Source: Sinotaia quadrata (Eukaryota > Mollusca > Gastropoda > Architaenioglossa > Viviparidae). From it: DNA of 64,000 nt. Shown one piece after another: positions 46,214 to 59,500 of the stretch. How positions within the stretch are numbered: the stretch's first letter is position 1; every line of letters starts with the position of its first letter. The notes under the pieces were generated by a model. It did not search any database. It saw only the letters and a program-made list of their open reading frames with translations, and had not been told where the DNA came from. The stretch is taken from assembly GCA_028829895.1 (NCBI GenBank), contig CM054179.1, positions 99,257,375 through 99,321,374 on the forward strand. Direction: 5' to 3'. A program made the translations under genes and the position numbers.

Positions 46214-49200
46214 TGAAGAATATACATAATAATTCTGTAAGAACAAGTATGCTAAATGAATTACATGTACTTCATTACAATTTCATCGTATAAAAATATT
46301 ATTTTATCATTTCTAATTCTATTATTGTGATTATTATAATCATTACATTCATTATAAATAATAAACCAAATAAAATCATAATAAAGTGCAGTGACTGTTG
46401 GAAAAGAGGTAGATATTTAAGAGATTCAACATGCTCATTCTTACAATATATACGTACTAATTGTTCATTGTTAGATCATTCTTTACTCTAGACAAACAAC
46501 CTCTATGGCTCTAACTCTGTGTTTAATCAAACATAAAACAACATCCACAATGGATTAAATGAAAACTATTATGTATTTAATTTAAACTTATATTTATCAG
46601 GCATCACAAAATCAATTATAATTAAGGGTCAATGATAACACCCAGTATATAGGTCAACATTTAAGATGAAAGGTTTTGATATTAATATTACTAGAAACTA
46701 CAATTGTTACCAAATTACTTATTACTTGCTTAACTCAAACTCTATGGAGATGTAGTGGTCGTACTGTAATCATTGTCATCCACATTTCTCTCCATTTGCT
46801 CTTAGTCTTAATGGTTGACAGAAATGCACATAAAAATTGATGCAATTCAGGTGAAAAGCTGTCCATTACATTCAAAGTAAACTAATTTAAACATGCCTGT
46901 TGTTTAACTCAAATCTGAAAATAATAACAAGGGGTGGAGGTCTGTTTCTGAGAACATTGTCATTTAAAGAATTCATAATTTTTTTCTTTTCCAAAGTTTA
47001 TCAACTGTAGAAACTAAATGTCTCACAGCTTCAGTACAAGTCCAACTAAGGTCGTGAAAATGGGAAATACATTTTAATACTCAAGACATTAAATGTGTAA
47101 AATATTTCTAATTTCACAACATCTGGGATTTATTTCACACACACTTTTAATAGCACATTAGGATCCTAGCAGAAATGTAATTAAAAATATATTTTGTTTT
47201 CTTAATTTCCATCGAATTATAGTTGAATAAATTTTTGTCATTTTAAAAGTTCTTTCTGAACTTCATAAATCATTAAATGTTTATATTTTGGAATTAAATC
47301 ATTCATCCTTGATATTGATCATGTTTACATTATTTAAATAATGATTTTTTTCTACTAAAAGAAATGAAATATCTATTACGACTTGAGCACTCATTCAGTA
47401 ATTTCTACCTAAAAAAAATGAAATATCTATTACGACTTGAGCACTCATTCAGTAATTTCTACCTTAAAAAAAATGAAATATCTATTACGACTTGAGCACT
47501 CATTCAGTCATTTTTAAAACTGACATCTTTATTATAGCAGCATTTTCACTGTAGTGTTATTAAATCTTGCCAAATGATTAGATTTTGTAAGTATGCATGC
47601 ATTCTATATTCCTCCACATTATGAGGACCAATACAATGCAACTGCAATACAAATGTGAGGATCTCTACAGCCCAGTGCTAAAGGTAATTTGTAGAATGAT
47701 CTGAGCTTGGTTTCAATTTTAAAAGTGTTAGTACAATTTACAGGATTGTTTACAGCTAAAATTGAATTCTCAACTATTTCAGTCAGGGCCTACAAACAAA
47801 GTTTCTTTGAGCATATCAGCGCATTGTAGAAATAACTGATTATCTAGTTTGTCTCATAAAGGTATCTAAAAATATTTATCTGAGTCATTTTACTCGCATC
47901 TTAGTATTGTGATTCATTCTTGACAATCTCCATTACTATAGAGTTGTTCTCATGTTATTTTTCAATCATAATTACAAATGACTAGGTCAGCATCATTAGT
48001 CTCTCATTTCCTATAATTCTGGAACCAGATTACATGAAATAATGTTGCTTCACGTTCATTCATGTGAATTCCGATCAAAAGCAAAGATTGAGGCATGATT
48101 TCATTGATTATTTTGAACATTCCTCGTTGTGTGCTTTGGTAGTGCACATGAAGATTTTAGAACACTCTGCATGATGTGCACTGATAATTAATGCATGCGT
48201 AGCTCTTGATGATTCACCACTGTGTGCTTTGTGAGCATATAAAAAATTATGGAACAGTTGTGGAAAGGGTATGTTGGACTGTCAACAAATAAAAAGTGAC
48301 TCGCTGCAGACAACAATCATTATCTCTCTGAAACTCCACTCTCATTTCATTGATGAATATATATTAATTTGACTGCTGATGTATATGGCATGATAAATGA
48401 AAACAATTATCTGGCATTAACTGTGAAGTGATGTAAATGTCAAAGCTCTTTAGATTATCTAATCATAATTTGTATATTTGATTGTTGATTTAATAAATAT
48501 ATTGTTAAATATATTAACCTTCTTGCACATATATATATAAACCTATGTTGGAATAATAGTGAATGTATTTGGGGGCGGGTGGCGGCACGTGAAATATAAA
48601 GAAAAGATGGATTTTTATTACAGTTTTAGTAATAATTTTGTCCTTTAGAAAATATCATGCGACTTTTAAACGTGTATTTTATTATTGTGTAAAGTACATA
48701 GTTTTATAACATCCTTTTAATCCGCTAAGAAGTGATAGACATTCTGTTACAGAATTATTAATAACTATTAGTTAAGATTCTCAATCACTTTTCATTAGTT
48801 TTGTTATTAATTAATAAATAATAATCACAACGATTGTGTTGAACTTTGGAATTTAGACTAGTTTAGAACTTGACAGAAATAGAAATATACATTGTGATAA
48901 GTGAATCTGTGCTGTAATTGTGATCACCTGATGTGTTATTTTGATCTATATATATCTTCCTTCTCTGATTTCTTTATATCTGATTGAATCATTGTGATTT
49001 AAATTATGTTTCTGATATTCATTGTAATGAAATCTAACTTGTGATAATTAGTTTAATAGGCAATATTTAAATGAATTAATTAGTGATAATTGTAAAACTT
49101 AAAATCTCTGTCACCACACATAGCAATGCAGCCCATCGCTTGATTTGTGTTTTGATTTTATTTGTATTCCACTGATTAATATTATTAGTGTTAGCCTAGG

Positions 49201-50370
49201 CTATTCATTTTTTAAAAAATTAATGGTGATACCTAGGAAATTTGTAATGACATGCTTAGTAGACAGCTGTGACTTAACCAAAAGACTATGGTTGGTTGAA
49301 GAAGAAATAAAAGTGTACATAAAAGAGAACATGTCGGAACAAAAAGATCTGTGTTTAGAAAATAGAGAAAAGGAAGGAGGAGAGAATGAAAGTAAAGAGC
49401 AGAGAGAAAAAAAATGTATGCAGTAGCATTCAATGAACAACGTTTAAACATAGAGATATCAATTAGGTAGCAAGATGCATTTGCAAAAATGCACAGTATT
49501 GCACTGTTAACTGAAGTAGAGGGCCACGAAGGCAACACGAAGTTCCACTTTCAATCGTTTTACAATAAGACATTAGTACAAAGATACTACACGACAGATG
49601 GTTCCAGAACATGACAACTCTTGATGGGACAGGACCAGGTTGTTTTAGAGAAATTACCCGAGGAAGATGTGACATACAAAGAACTGTTGTTGTTTATTCA
49701 TGGTTCTAGCAAGATGTATGTAAGAAATATAAGTATAAGTTATAACACTTCCTAGCACAAAATACCTGTCACAAAGAGTAAATGTTAAATTTTTGAATGA
49801 AATAATTTCTCTTTCTTCCATTTCTTCTCCCCTACATCAAAAAACAGTGTACGGTATGCCTCAGCAGATGATGTGTACTTCAGAATTAATGTATTTTTTC
49901 TAAGCAACTTAACTCTTGACTCCATATGCTCGCAATTAAAATCTTATATGTCTAGTACTACTTCACACATGATATAGGAACCAAATAGTTGTATTAGTCA
50001 CCTTTCAGTCAACACTTAGTTTTTGTGTGCATAGTTCACAATTCTTTCTAAGGATCAAAACACGAATATGTGATAATCATTTGCTCTCTCTATATTCATA
50101 CTATTTTCCATCATGAGAAATAACTTATCATAAAATTATTAATAAATATATTAAAATGTTTACTTCCATATGTTTTAAAGTAATCAAATCTCAAGCCAAT
50201 GTTTCCCAGACTGGAACATTTTCTTCAGAATTCAGTTGTTGTTCATGATAAATAGAGAACATAATAAGTCAAACTCTTCAAACCATTCCTGATATTTCAA
50301 TATTGTCTGTTTAATAAAAGAACATAAAGCAATATTGATGAAATCAAACATATTAATTATCAAAAATACT
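46214..50370. repeat. Copy C intron segments
   Basis: Homologous in order to 30715-34615 of copy B, plus an extra block at about 46980-47345. The + strand frame at 49145-49426 and the antisense frames near 49201-49675 are not conserved as frames, and I do not call genes. Confidence 0.5.
47353..47513. repeat. Minisatellite, 54-55 bp x 3
   Basis: atgaaatatctattacgact recurs at 47364, 47418 and 47473. Copy B has one unit (about 31480), so the expansion is specific to unit C. Confidence 0.9.
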
Positions 50371-50373
50371 TAC

Positions 50374-50496
50374 CAATGTAGATGCCCCAATGAGAATGGA
50401 AAATTATATTATATCTCCTGTTTTGAATTCCTGTCCAAATTTGTCATGAAACTTTTTATTTTCCATCGTTTGTAATTGTAAAGGACTTGTGCTAAT
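50374..50496 (-). pseudogene. Copy C first coding exon, deletion
   Basis: ATG at 50466, MENKKFHDKFGQEFKTGDII and then TAA. The deletion removed the EFKSF codons and shifted the frame. The HSHWGIYIG block and GTAAGT donor survive in the shifted frame. Acceptor (TTGACAG) present. Confidence 0.8.
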
Positions 50497-51593
50497 CTGT
50501 CAACACATTACATATATATAGTGAAAACATTCATTAAAGATAATTGTTTCTCTGTTTATAATTCTTTCACTTATGCCATTAACTTTTAATTGTTAACGTA
50601 TTTTAATTTATGATTTCTAACATTTCATTAGTTCTTGTAGTCATGTAATAATCAACAGTGAAAGCAAAGTCTCCAGATATTTATACAACATAGAAGAATA
50701 TCAATATCCATACAAATAGATTTAGTTTTATAAATAAAAATGTCTTCAGTTGTAGCAATCTTACAAAAATGATATGAATGCATAAAACAGTGGAATGTTA
50801 TTGTCACAAAACCCCGCCTTTGCTCTCTGGGGGAGGTGTGGGAGTAGCAATAATATGCAGGTGATAAATCTCTCACATTTCTAATTAATTATTGTTTGAG
50901 TGGTCACTTTCATTTCTAATAACTCCTTAGTCCTCCCTTGAGTAGTTTTGCACTGAAAAGAATCTCTAACACTTTACTAACAACCTCAGGCACCTTAATC
51001 CAATTACACTCAGTCACTCTTAATTTACAAATAATACAGTCAACAAAAAGCATTTCAAAATAACAATTCTTCACAACCATTCCATACAAAAAATCCTGTA
51101 CACACATATACATCTGAGAGTGAAACTGTTTAGGCATATTTGATATGATAATTAACAAAATACTTTTATTAATAACAATCTCAATGCAGCTCCTAAATTA
51201 TTAGCTATTCTAGAGAAATGTAGAGAGGGTTTGTTAGTTCTGACTAACCATTTTTCTTAATCATTTCACTAAAAAAAATATTTGTACACACGCATACATA
51301 TATAAACCTTATGACATAACTTTATATACATAAACTTATAAAGTAACAAAGTAAATTTTCTAACGAAAGTCTCATTGCAACTTTTAAAATTATGAGCTAT
51401 TCTAAAGAAATAAACCGAGGGTTTGTTAGTGTGTACAAAATGAGCACTGATTAAACTTTAAAAAAAAAATCTCTCTAGCCCGTAGCCGACTGTTTGACAA
51501 AAAATCCTGCGCTTCGCCGGACAATAGAAATAAGGTCAAGGAAAAATGTTATGCACTGGTAATAATTAAAAAAAAATAATTCGGGGTGTTAAC

Positions 51594-51594
<1 letters not shown>

Positions 51595-51629
<35 letters not shown>
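51595..51629. repeat. (AC)n microsatellite
   Basis: Lies at the position where copies A and B have poly-C. A separate C run lies at 51749-51762. Confidence 0.9.
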
Positions 51630-51632
<3 letters not shown>

Positions 51633-52394
51633 CCTGTGAAATGTCCCTTCCATTTCTTCATTGATACTTTAGATTTAAATTTAATTAAACGGAATCAACA
51701 CCGAGCAAAAGATTTCAAATAGGCATACAATAATTTAATCAAAAACTTCCCCCCCCCCCCCCATACTTCATTTGCGCAAAATATGTTTATGCATTTATTC
51801 GTTTTATTTTCTGAAATATTAGTCAAATCTGTTATTTCATGTAGTAGTTTGCCATGAAAGTTTTAAAAAAATATTTGCAGAGAAAGTCAATCTAGCCCCC
51901 TTTCGCAAATAATGAAATATGGTTCCACGAATACATGTAAAAACATTTCTTTACATGATCCCTCAGTTTCTTAACAATCTACTAAGTAGGCGTAATGTAG
52001 TTATTTTATTTATTTCATTATCAACTATTTCTGATAAATTCAGTAGGCCTACTAGTAAGTAATTGATAGGTTTACTCCCGTTTAGTAATACTAATACAGT
52101 AATAGGGCTTAAAAACTACTTGTAAAATTTTCAGAGTTTTAATATGGTTAAGTTGAAGGAATCTCCTCATAATTATCATCCAATAAGTAAATAATTATGT
52201 GTTAAAAGAAGTATATTTTAAAATAACTTCAATGAAGTATTTTTATCAATTCACTTTTTTTTTTTACTTTTGTGGAAATGTCACAAATGTATATGACATA
52301 CCTGCGAGTACACTTTCTGCCGAAATCAACTTACTCTGAAGGGAATATCAGTCAGCCGCTATTCAGAATGTATTTTCAAAGAAAGATTCTTCAG

Positions 52395-53285
52395 TGGCTA
52401 GCTGTCTTGTCGAGAACTTTTTTTTTAAAAGATTTTTTTTTTTTTTTAAAGCTGGGTGACTGAGTTGTTCTTAGCACGTGTTTTTCTCGCCATGAAAGCT
52501 GAGCGAGCCTAGATGGTGGTAATTCAGCAGAAGGGTGACCACCTTTGGAATGATTAACATCAGGATATTTTTCACATATTTGCCTCATTACTGCCGATCG
52601 GAAATCTGGCAATAAGTTGCTTTATCTGTGTTTTTTTTGTAAACACAGGCACTATACAGTGTGAAATCAAAATAGTGAAAGAAAACTTTCGGTACCATTT
52701 TAGTGATTTTACTTTTTTTCTCATGCTAGGATATGTAGTCCTTACACTGTGAAGAAAATCCACCCCTCCCATGTATTTGTTGTGATCACAAATTCATGCT
52801 AGTTTCAAAATTGTTTGTTGTGTTTTTGGTCCAATATGGCTGCACAACTTGAACAAAAGTAGGGGGGGGGAGGAAAAAGTGCTCTTTCAATGACTTGCTC
52901 ATTCTAATAAAGTATCCAATGATGAAATTTATAACAGATTATCTGCTGAAGCAAAGAACATATTTCCTTCACTCTGATTGGTTATTTTGAGTGACTCGCA
53001 TCACTTCTATCGCGCCTGTTGGACGAACAAGGTCACTAAGACTTTGGAATTTTTTTACTGTGTCCGGCTGTCTCGCAGTTGGTTGCGTGTTGAATTGTGG
53101 GGCGTGCTGCTGGGCTGTCCACTGTTTGGATGTATTTGAAGAAAAAAGTATTTTTTTTTTTTATATAGTAGGTGGAGTGTGTTGGTTTGTATGAGGAAGT
53201 GGATGAGTGCAGTATTTATAGAATCCGCATGTCTTCTGGGTGGAAAATGTAGACTTTGTAATGTGAATGTAATTGCTTGATTGTA
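52395..53285 (-). repeat. Inverted upstream block of copy C
   Basis: Reverse complement of the region that lies upstream of copies A (about 21030-21640) and B. Examples: agaagggtgaccacctttgg against ccaaaggtggtcacccttct, and gcgcctgttggacgaacaagg. Its right end (53230-53280) is the reverse complement of 40325-40372. The left breakpoint is inside the copy C first exon region at about 52385-52395. Confidence 0.75.
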
Positions 53286-53404
53286 TAGTGTGCTCTGTCG
53301 TGCTACACGACATACTTATAATTATATTTCTATTCATTTCATAATTTCAAAATAATTTCATTTGTTCTTGAAAAAAGTGATGAAATGTACTTTCAAATTA
53401 TCAG

Positions 53405-53578
53405 GAATTATAAAGCAACTCATTTTCATGAAGAAAATGACAGAGCGAAAGCCCACCCCTGAGGGTGAGAGATTTGAACGACGGGAGATAACGAACGAAC
53501 GAGGTGCTGAAAACCTAATTCAGGGAGACCTAATTGAATTCCCGAGAATTGGGTACGCCCATTGGGCAGTTTATGTAG
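53405..53578 (+). CDS. PLAAT/LRAT gene, first coding exon
   Basis: Follows an attatcag acceptor, so an upstream non-coding exon is likely, as in the - strand genes. ATG at 53428 (a second in-frame ATG at 53437). Fifty codons plus one base end at a GTAAGT donor. Encodes a charged N-terminus (MKKMTERKPTPEGERFERRE) and then QGDLIEFPRIGYAHWAVYV with catalytic His45. Of the five exon-1 copies on this strand, only this one has both a start and an open frame. Confidence 0.85.
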
Positions 53579-56500
53579 GTAAGTGTATGGTTGTTTTTGA
53601 AAGCTTTTCAAGTTAATGATATTAAGAGAGAGTGGGAGAACATGTATTATTATATTTCATTTGTTTTTAGGTAACCGTATCATGAACATTAATTTTGTAA
53701 TCTGTCACAGTGCATTAATAACATGAGAACAAATATCAATGTGATGCCAGTAGCTGATTCAAATTGAGTTAAAAAACAACCAGTAATCACATTTTTCTAA
53801 AGTAAAATGAAGAATAAACTTAAAGCACTAAATCGAAATTGCATATATAACAGAATTAAGATTATGATACTTGATAGTATTATGACATAATTAAATTTAT
53901 AATTATTAGAATATCGCCCCTGTCCCCAACCAGAGAAAAAGAAAAGACAGAGGGGAAGGTGTAGAAAGGCTCTATGCCGACTGATTTTTAGTAATACTAG
54001 AAAATAATCTAGTCATAAAAGTATTCTGACTAATGAAATAGTTTATATGCGCATTGAAATTTAATAAATAATGATCATTATGCTATGCTAGCTATAGACA
54101 CTGTTAGAGGACCACAGCAAAATCCATCAATAAATATTAGAAAAGAGGATATCTGACAGAACTGAAATACTAACAATAACTTTATTTTTCAGAACTATTT
54201 CATGCATCGATTTGATTCAATTATGCTAGTTGACACAAATGCGATGAGTCGATTTTTTTTTCACAAGGGGAGAGAACCCTTTTGTACCTGCTGAAACTAG
54301 CTAGAAAAAGGTAGTACATAGAACGTGCTACAACACACTTTATTAGATATGGCCTTGTGTTTTTGGCACACAGAAATTTTGTTTTGTGAGAGATCGTTAA
54401 TTTGCATACTCGTACATTACTTGATATAAGTTTGTTTTTCTAACTACCGCTTGAAATAATGAGCGATCACGTCATACAGTTCATATCAGAACGATGCATC
54501 GTCTAGCGTGTAACAATAAGAACAGAAGAGAATAGACAAAATTTATAGCAGGACCTATTACTGTCAAATACCATATAAAACAAAAAAACGGGAGATAACT
54601 TCGTGTCAAAAAATGTTCTGTTGAAATACAAAACGTTTGTTGACCTTAGGAAGAGCCAGAGTACGTTTTCTACTAGACTACACACTCTTAGACTATAGTT
54701 AAGAAATATTTTGGTTGAAATGATTTGATATGTTTTCAAATGTGCATGCCTGGTTTAGTGTATGGATGCATTGATTTTTTTTAATGATTGGCGAATGGCG
54801 ATGAAGAGCGAAATATTTTTTTCCTATGGTTATAACTATAAGTGTATATTTATATACTGAGAGAAGAGTATATAATTGGGTAGTCCCAACGTCGCTGTGG
54901 ACAAACGCACTTTTGCACGCAAATTCAAATGTACTATAACTCATTGCAGTTTTCTTCTCACTAAACCTGGACTAACCATTTTTAAAAAAATATTTTTAAA
55001 AGAGCTGTTTCGTCTTTTAAAACATTTCTTACTTTTCATCTGAACTTTATTATTGTATCCGTAAACTTTGACGATAGTACCTTAGGGTTTCGTGGAAAAT
55101 TTCTCATCGGGCGCCTCACGGCCGAAAAAGTAAAATTAGCGTTTTCGTGTCTAAATTCTGATTGGTCCATTAAGAAAAAGAAGAGAGATAACTCTCTACA
55201 CATATTTTTTTTTCATAATTGTATGTTAACACACAAAAAATTAACTTAAAGTTTGAGAGAAGTTTTTGGGGTCAAATATTTTTCACAAAATCATGGAAAA
55301 AATAGATTTTATTCATCATTTCAACATCTTTCCAAAAACATGTCACAATACGGGGTTATTGGTCCATGCAGTTCTTGCTAAATTCAAAACCCCGTAGCGT
55401 CTTGCACAGTTCACGTCACACTCATGGCTTTCATTTCTGAGACACCGTGTACCGACACTAACGCTGATTATTCTGCCCTGTACGATCAGTAGAAACCATA
55501 ACGGACATAACTGACATCCACATAGGACGAAGTTATTGGAAAATTAACACGTCCTACTTGTCCGACATAGACTACACAGAGAAAATTAAACACTGTACTT
55601 TGCCTCACGTGACATACCCGAAGACGACACTGTCCTAAGATGGTGGGACGAGTTAAAGACCGACATTAAAGATATCTCCTTGTGACATGATGAAAATTAG
55701 ACCTTTGAAGAAATCTCTTGCAGAGAAGTATCTTTCCTTTAAATTTGGTGATGGCATTCCATTACTGTCATCATGCAGGATTATGACTGAACTTAATATC
55801 ACCCCTTGTAACAACTGGGAAACTTTTCTTTCCAAAGCATTACATTTACAACTTAGTGTTGGGCTTTTTGTGAAAAGTATGATATTAGTCAAGAGATGCT
55901 GTTGAAGTAACAGCTGTTTATGAAGTTTCTAATAATCTGATTTGAGAACAAAAGTTTTGCCAAGAAATTAAGTTTGAAAGATTGCTCTCTTGAATGAGTG
56001 GCTTGTTCAGTTTTGCCCATCTCTCAAAAAATGCAAAAATATAAAATACAGAATCACTAAAAATGCAAGCACTGTGCTGTTCTTTAAATTTGTCATTTAA
56101 AACTAGATAGTCAAATTATTTTTGCTTTGTTCATGAATGAAAGTTTTTGCAAAGAGCTTCAGACTCTAATAAATAATGCTAGCACTAGTAGTACTCCATA
56201 GTAATCATAGTTTGATTATGGGTGCTAAAAGTCTGAATATAAAAATAAAAGGTAAAGACATCATCAACACCCTTGTTGGTAATTTATGCAAATATTTGCT
56301 ACAACAGTAGAAGGCACTCCGATATCTGATACTGTTATAGTGCACATGCTGAGTTGTAAATGCAGGTAGTAGCCTAGATGAAACTGAAGTGGCAAGAACA
56401 ACTGATGTAGATAACTTTCCAAGTAGCCAACCATCAAAGAAACTGAAACAAGATGGTGGATTTACAAGCTAAGGTGTTGCTGTTTGTCATGATAATGGAT

Positions 56501-59500
56501 TTGTCATTAGTGAGGCATTAGAAATTCACAGTGCAAAATAATATTGATGGAGCAGTATAGACATAGGAATATTTTGAAGTGGTGTGATGGTATAGACTGT
56601 GATGATGTGAATGCCAAAACTGATTTTAGAGTTTTGCAAGAAGAATTTTCTATTTATAAAATTATGTATTGGATATTAATTATATTATTGGTATTTTACT
56701 TATTTTCTCTATCAATATGAAGTTACTGGGATTAAGTACATTACCTCTGTTCAAACTTAATATTAATTTAAACATATATTTTGTTACCACATGATGCTTA
56801 TTGTATATGTGTCACTGAGTGTGTTATTGTGCCTATTCATTATTTGAAATAAATAAAACAAAAATTAATGAAATGATCTTTTATTCATAGCCTACATTGT
56901 AACTTTATAAGTATGTTAATATTTCTTTAAATCATGTAAACGTGTGCAGAGTACTGTTTTCATTTAATAATAAATTTCTCATGCACACTTTCAGTGATTA
57001 AATACCTGGTCAAACCTTCAGAATAAAATGATATGTTTTGAGTTTTTTAGTGTGTGTGTGTGTGTGTGTGTGTGGTGTGGTGTGTGTGCGTGTGTGTGCA
57101 TGTGTGTGTTATACCTAGCAATGGCATGAGTTCAACATCTTTATGTATCTTTGATATACATATGCATATAGAGTGCTTTTATACCAATCAAGCAGTTTTA
57201 ATATGGTTTTAAGATTTTAAATATTAAATTTTGTTTAAATAAAATAAATAAATGGCAAATAAAATGGCTGAACAAATCTTTTGTTTAGTTACATGTATAA
57301 CTCCTAAATGTACACTGGCCAAGGGACATGGGGCCACTCACCCACACTTAAGATTTTATGTACACCTTTATCAGCCTGGAGCAGACCACAAGCTCGACCA
57401 CGGGTTATGTAACTGGTGAGTTGTGAAGCTGGAAGCTAAGTTTAATTAAAGGCTTCAAGTTGAAAACAGCTATTTTATAAAGATTTACAGTAATAGTCAA
57501 ACTACTATGACTATTTAAATTATTATATTACAATTATTGTTATGAATTTAGATATTTTAATCGTACCATAACTTTAATATATATATTTGTTTCTCTGGTG
57601 ACAAGCATGTTATTCATCTAACATCAAACGAAAATGAACTGCAGATCTGCAACTTTCTTGGAGGGAAAAAAGCATATATTAAAAAGGAAGGAATCTGGAA
57701 AGTGGCAGGCACTTCCAGGGTCTATCAAAACAACACTCAGGATGAATACTTCCCGTGAGTACAATTTATACAGCATTTTGAGTAGTTGACAAACAAAATA
57801 AAGGAAATTGATGGTTTAGTAGAAATTCTATCAATGAGGTATTTCATGGTAATAAAAAAATTCACGCATTTTACACTGATATATTTTGGAGCTTAAAGTT
57901 ATTTTATGTGTCCAGATTTACAAACAGATCACATTAAGAGGAAAATGACTGTTGAAAATCAGCCTATGAAAAGAGTATTAGTATTTTGGAGGGTCATGTT
58001 TTGAGTGTTTGCATTGTTGTGCTTGTGTAGTTTTGAGTGTGCATATTATGAAGTATCATGTGGTCGTTGATGCACTAAGGATGTGGTTTTTAAAGCATAA
58101 CAATATATAATCTTCTATAATCGTCACAAATCCAGTTACCTTTCTGGGAGCTCATCCACGCTAGAACTGGCCCAATGTGTAGGAAGTACAATAATATTAA
58201 CAGTATATTTATTGCTATCATCAGGTTACAGATTAGTGTAAGTATAGGGGACAAATTTCCTATTAGAATTGTTGCCTGTTATCAAGAGTGATTTACCTAT
58301 TTTGCCCCTCCTCCCCCAAAAATAACAAACAAGTAAACAAAACAAAACAATTCTTGTCTGAATGAATGAGGAAAAAGTTAGCAACAAAACATTCAAGATT
58401 CAATATAAGTTACAAACTAGCATAAGAAATCAAGAACTATTTATTCCTCTGTCATTCTAGGTGCAGTCCACTGCTTGATCACAACATGAATAAGAATGGG
58501 GCAAAATAAGTTTAAAGATATGTCACAATTTTTTAGAGTAAATTGAATTCAATCTCAGAACATAACCAGGCTCAGCTATATCCTACAACATGAAATAAAT
58601 ATTATCTATATCAATGAAAGTACCTTATAGACACCAAATGAGATGAACACAAATAGAACAGGCAAGAATACACTCACAAGTTCACTCTTGTTTCATTAAG
58701 CAGGCGGCTGTGCTGCGCACCAGAAATCAGTACACTATGAGTATGAGGTCAGAAGGAGATAACTTCACCTGATGTTTACAGTCCACTGACCATACAAGTC
58801 TAGTATTTTTTTTAAATGTTGGGGAAGTTGACCAAAGAAAATCAACATATTACATTTACAAGAGCCAGACTTAGTGAACTGTTAAACCTTGATATCTGTC
58901 AATCTATCATTTCACTGTAGAATATTAACCAGTAATGTTCAATTTGGGAAAAAACTATAGCAACCTGGCTGAATTGTAAATATCAGCATCTTTGACTGCA
59001 CAAACCTTTCCTATTTTTCTGAATCACTTGAGGTCACTGTTACTTCCAAGTTCAGTATTTTACTGAACAATGAGACTAAATTCTGCCACATATTAGCAAG
59101 CAACATTCAACATTATAGATTTGTCTACAATGCTAAGTGCTTAGAGCACCTCACATTTCTCAGTAATCTGTTTCAAGTTAATACTAAATAAATCAGCTAA
59201 TTCACAAATGAAATAAAACTATGGTCAGAGGAAATCAGAAACATGACTCTAGAATCATTAAGAAAAATCAACTTTGCTGTGAACAAGTGATCACTTCAGT
59301 GCACAAACTAACTTCAGTATGTATTACTCTAGACACGTCGTACGTGAAACTAACATATCAAGAAGCAAAATATCCTGCAAACTTTTACAGTAAAAGAACC
59401 ATAAACAAAAACTGATATAACCTTAGTTAAAGTTTAGTTCATGTCTAAATTCTACCTGGGGATGACAGAATGTATGTATAAAAATGTATAGAGTATAGAT

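Larger units (their letters stand above)
44243..52395 (-). pseudogene. LRAT-like gene copy C (frameshift and lost donor)
   Basis: Same plan as copies A and B: first coding exon 50374-50496, second about 45710-45857, last 44243-44477. Two independent lesions exist. The first coding exon lacks about ten bases, so GGAGATATA runs straight into ATATAA. The second has lost 12 bases at its end, removing TTTATGAGTG and with it the GTGAGT donor. Exon 4 is still open and reads FDSKQFVLFCCY at the active-site loop, again Ser for Cys. FIDSR of the other copies is YIDSR here. The gene cannot make an LRAT protein as it stands. Confidence 0.8.
53579..57597 (+). other. Intron 1 of the PLAAT gene
   Basis: GTAAGT donor, 4.0 kb, ending TG rather than AG. 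Contents: sequence matching 726-1825 (to about 54735), a foreign block with a LINE endonuclease scrap (54740-55675), and the unrecognised segment also at 2437-4370. Confidence 0.6.
55676..58075 (+). repeat. Segmental duplicate of 2437-4790
   Basis: Close match including the unrecognised open fragments, the (TG)n run, exon 2 and its downstream intron up to gtggtcgttgatgcac. The match stops at about 58075, where single-copy intron DNA starts. Confidence 0.8.
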
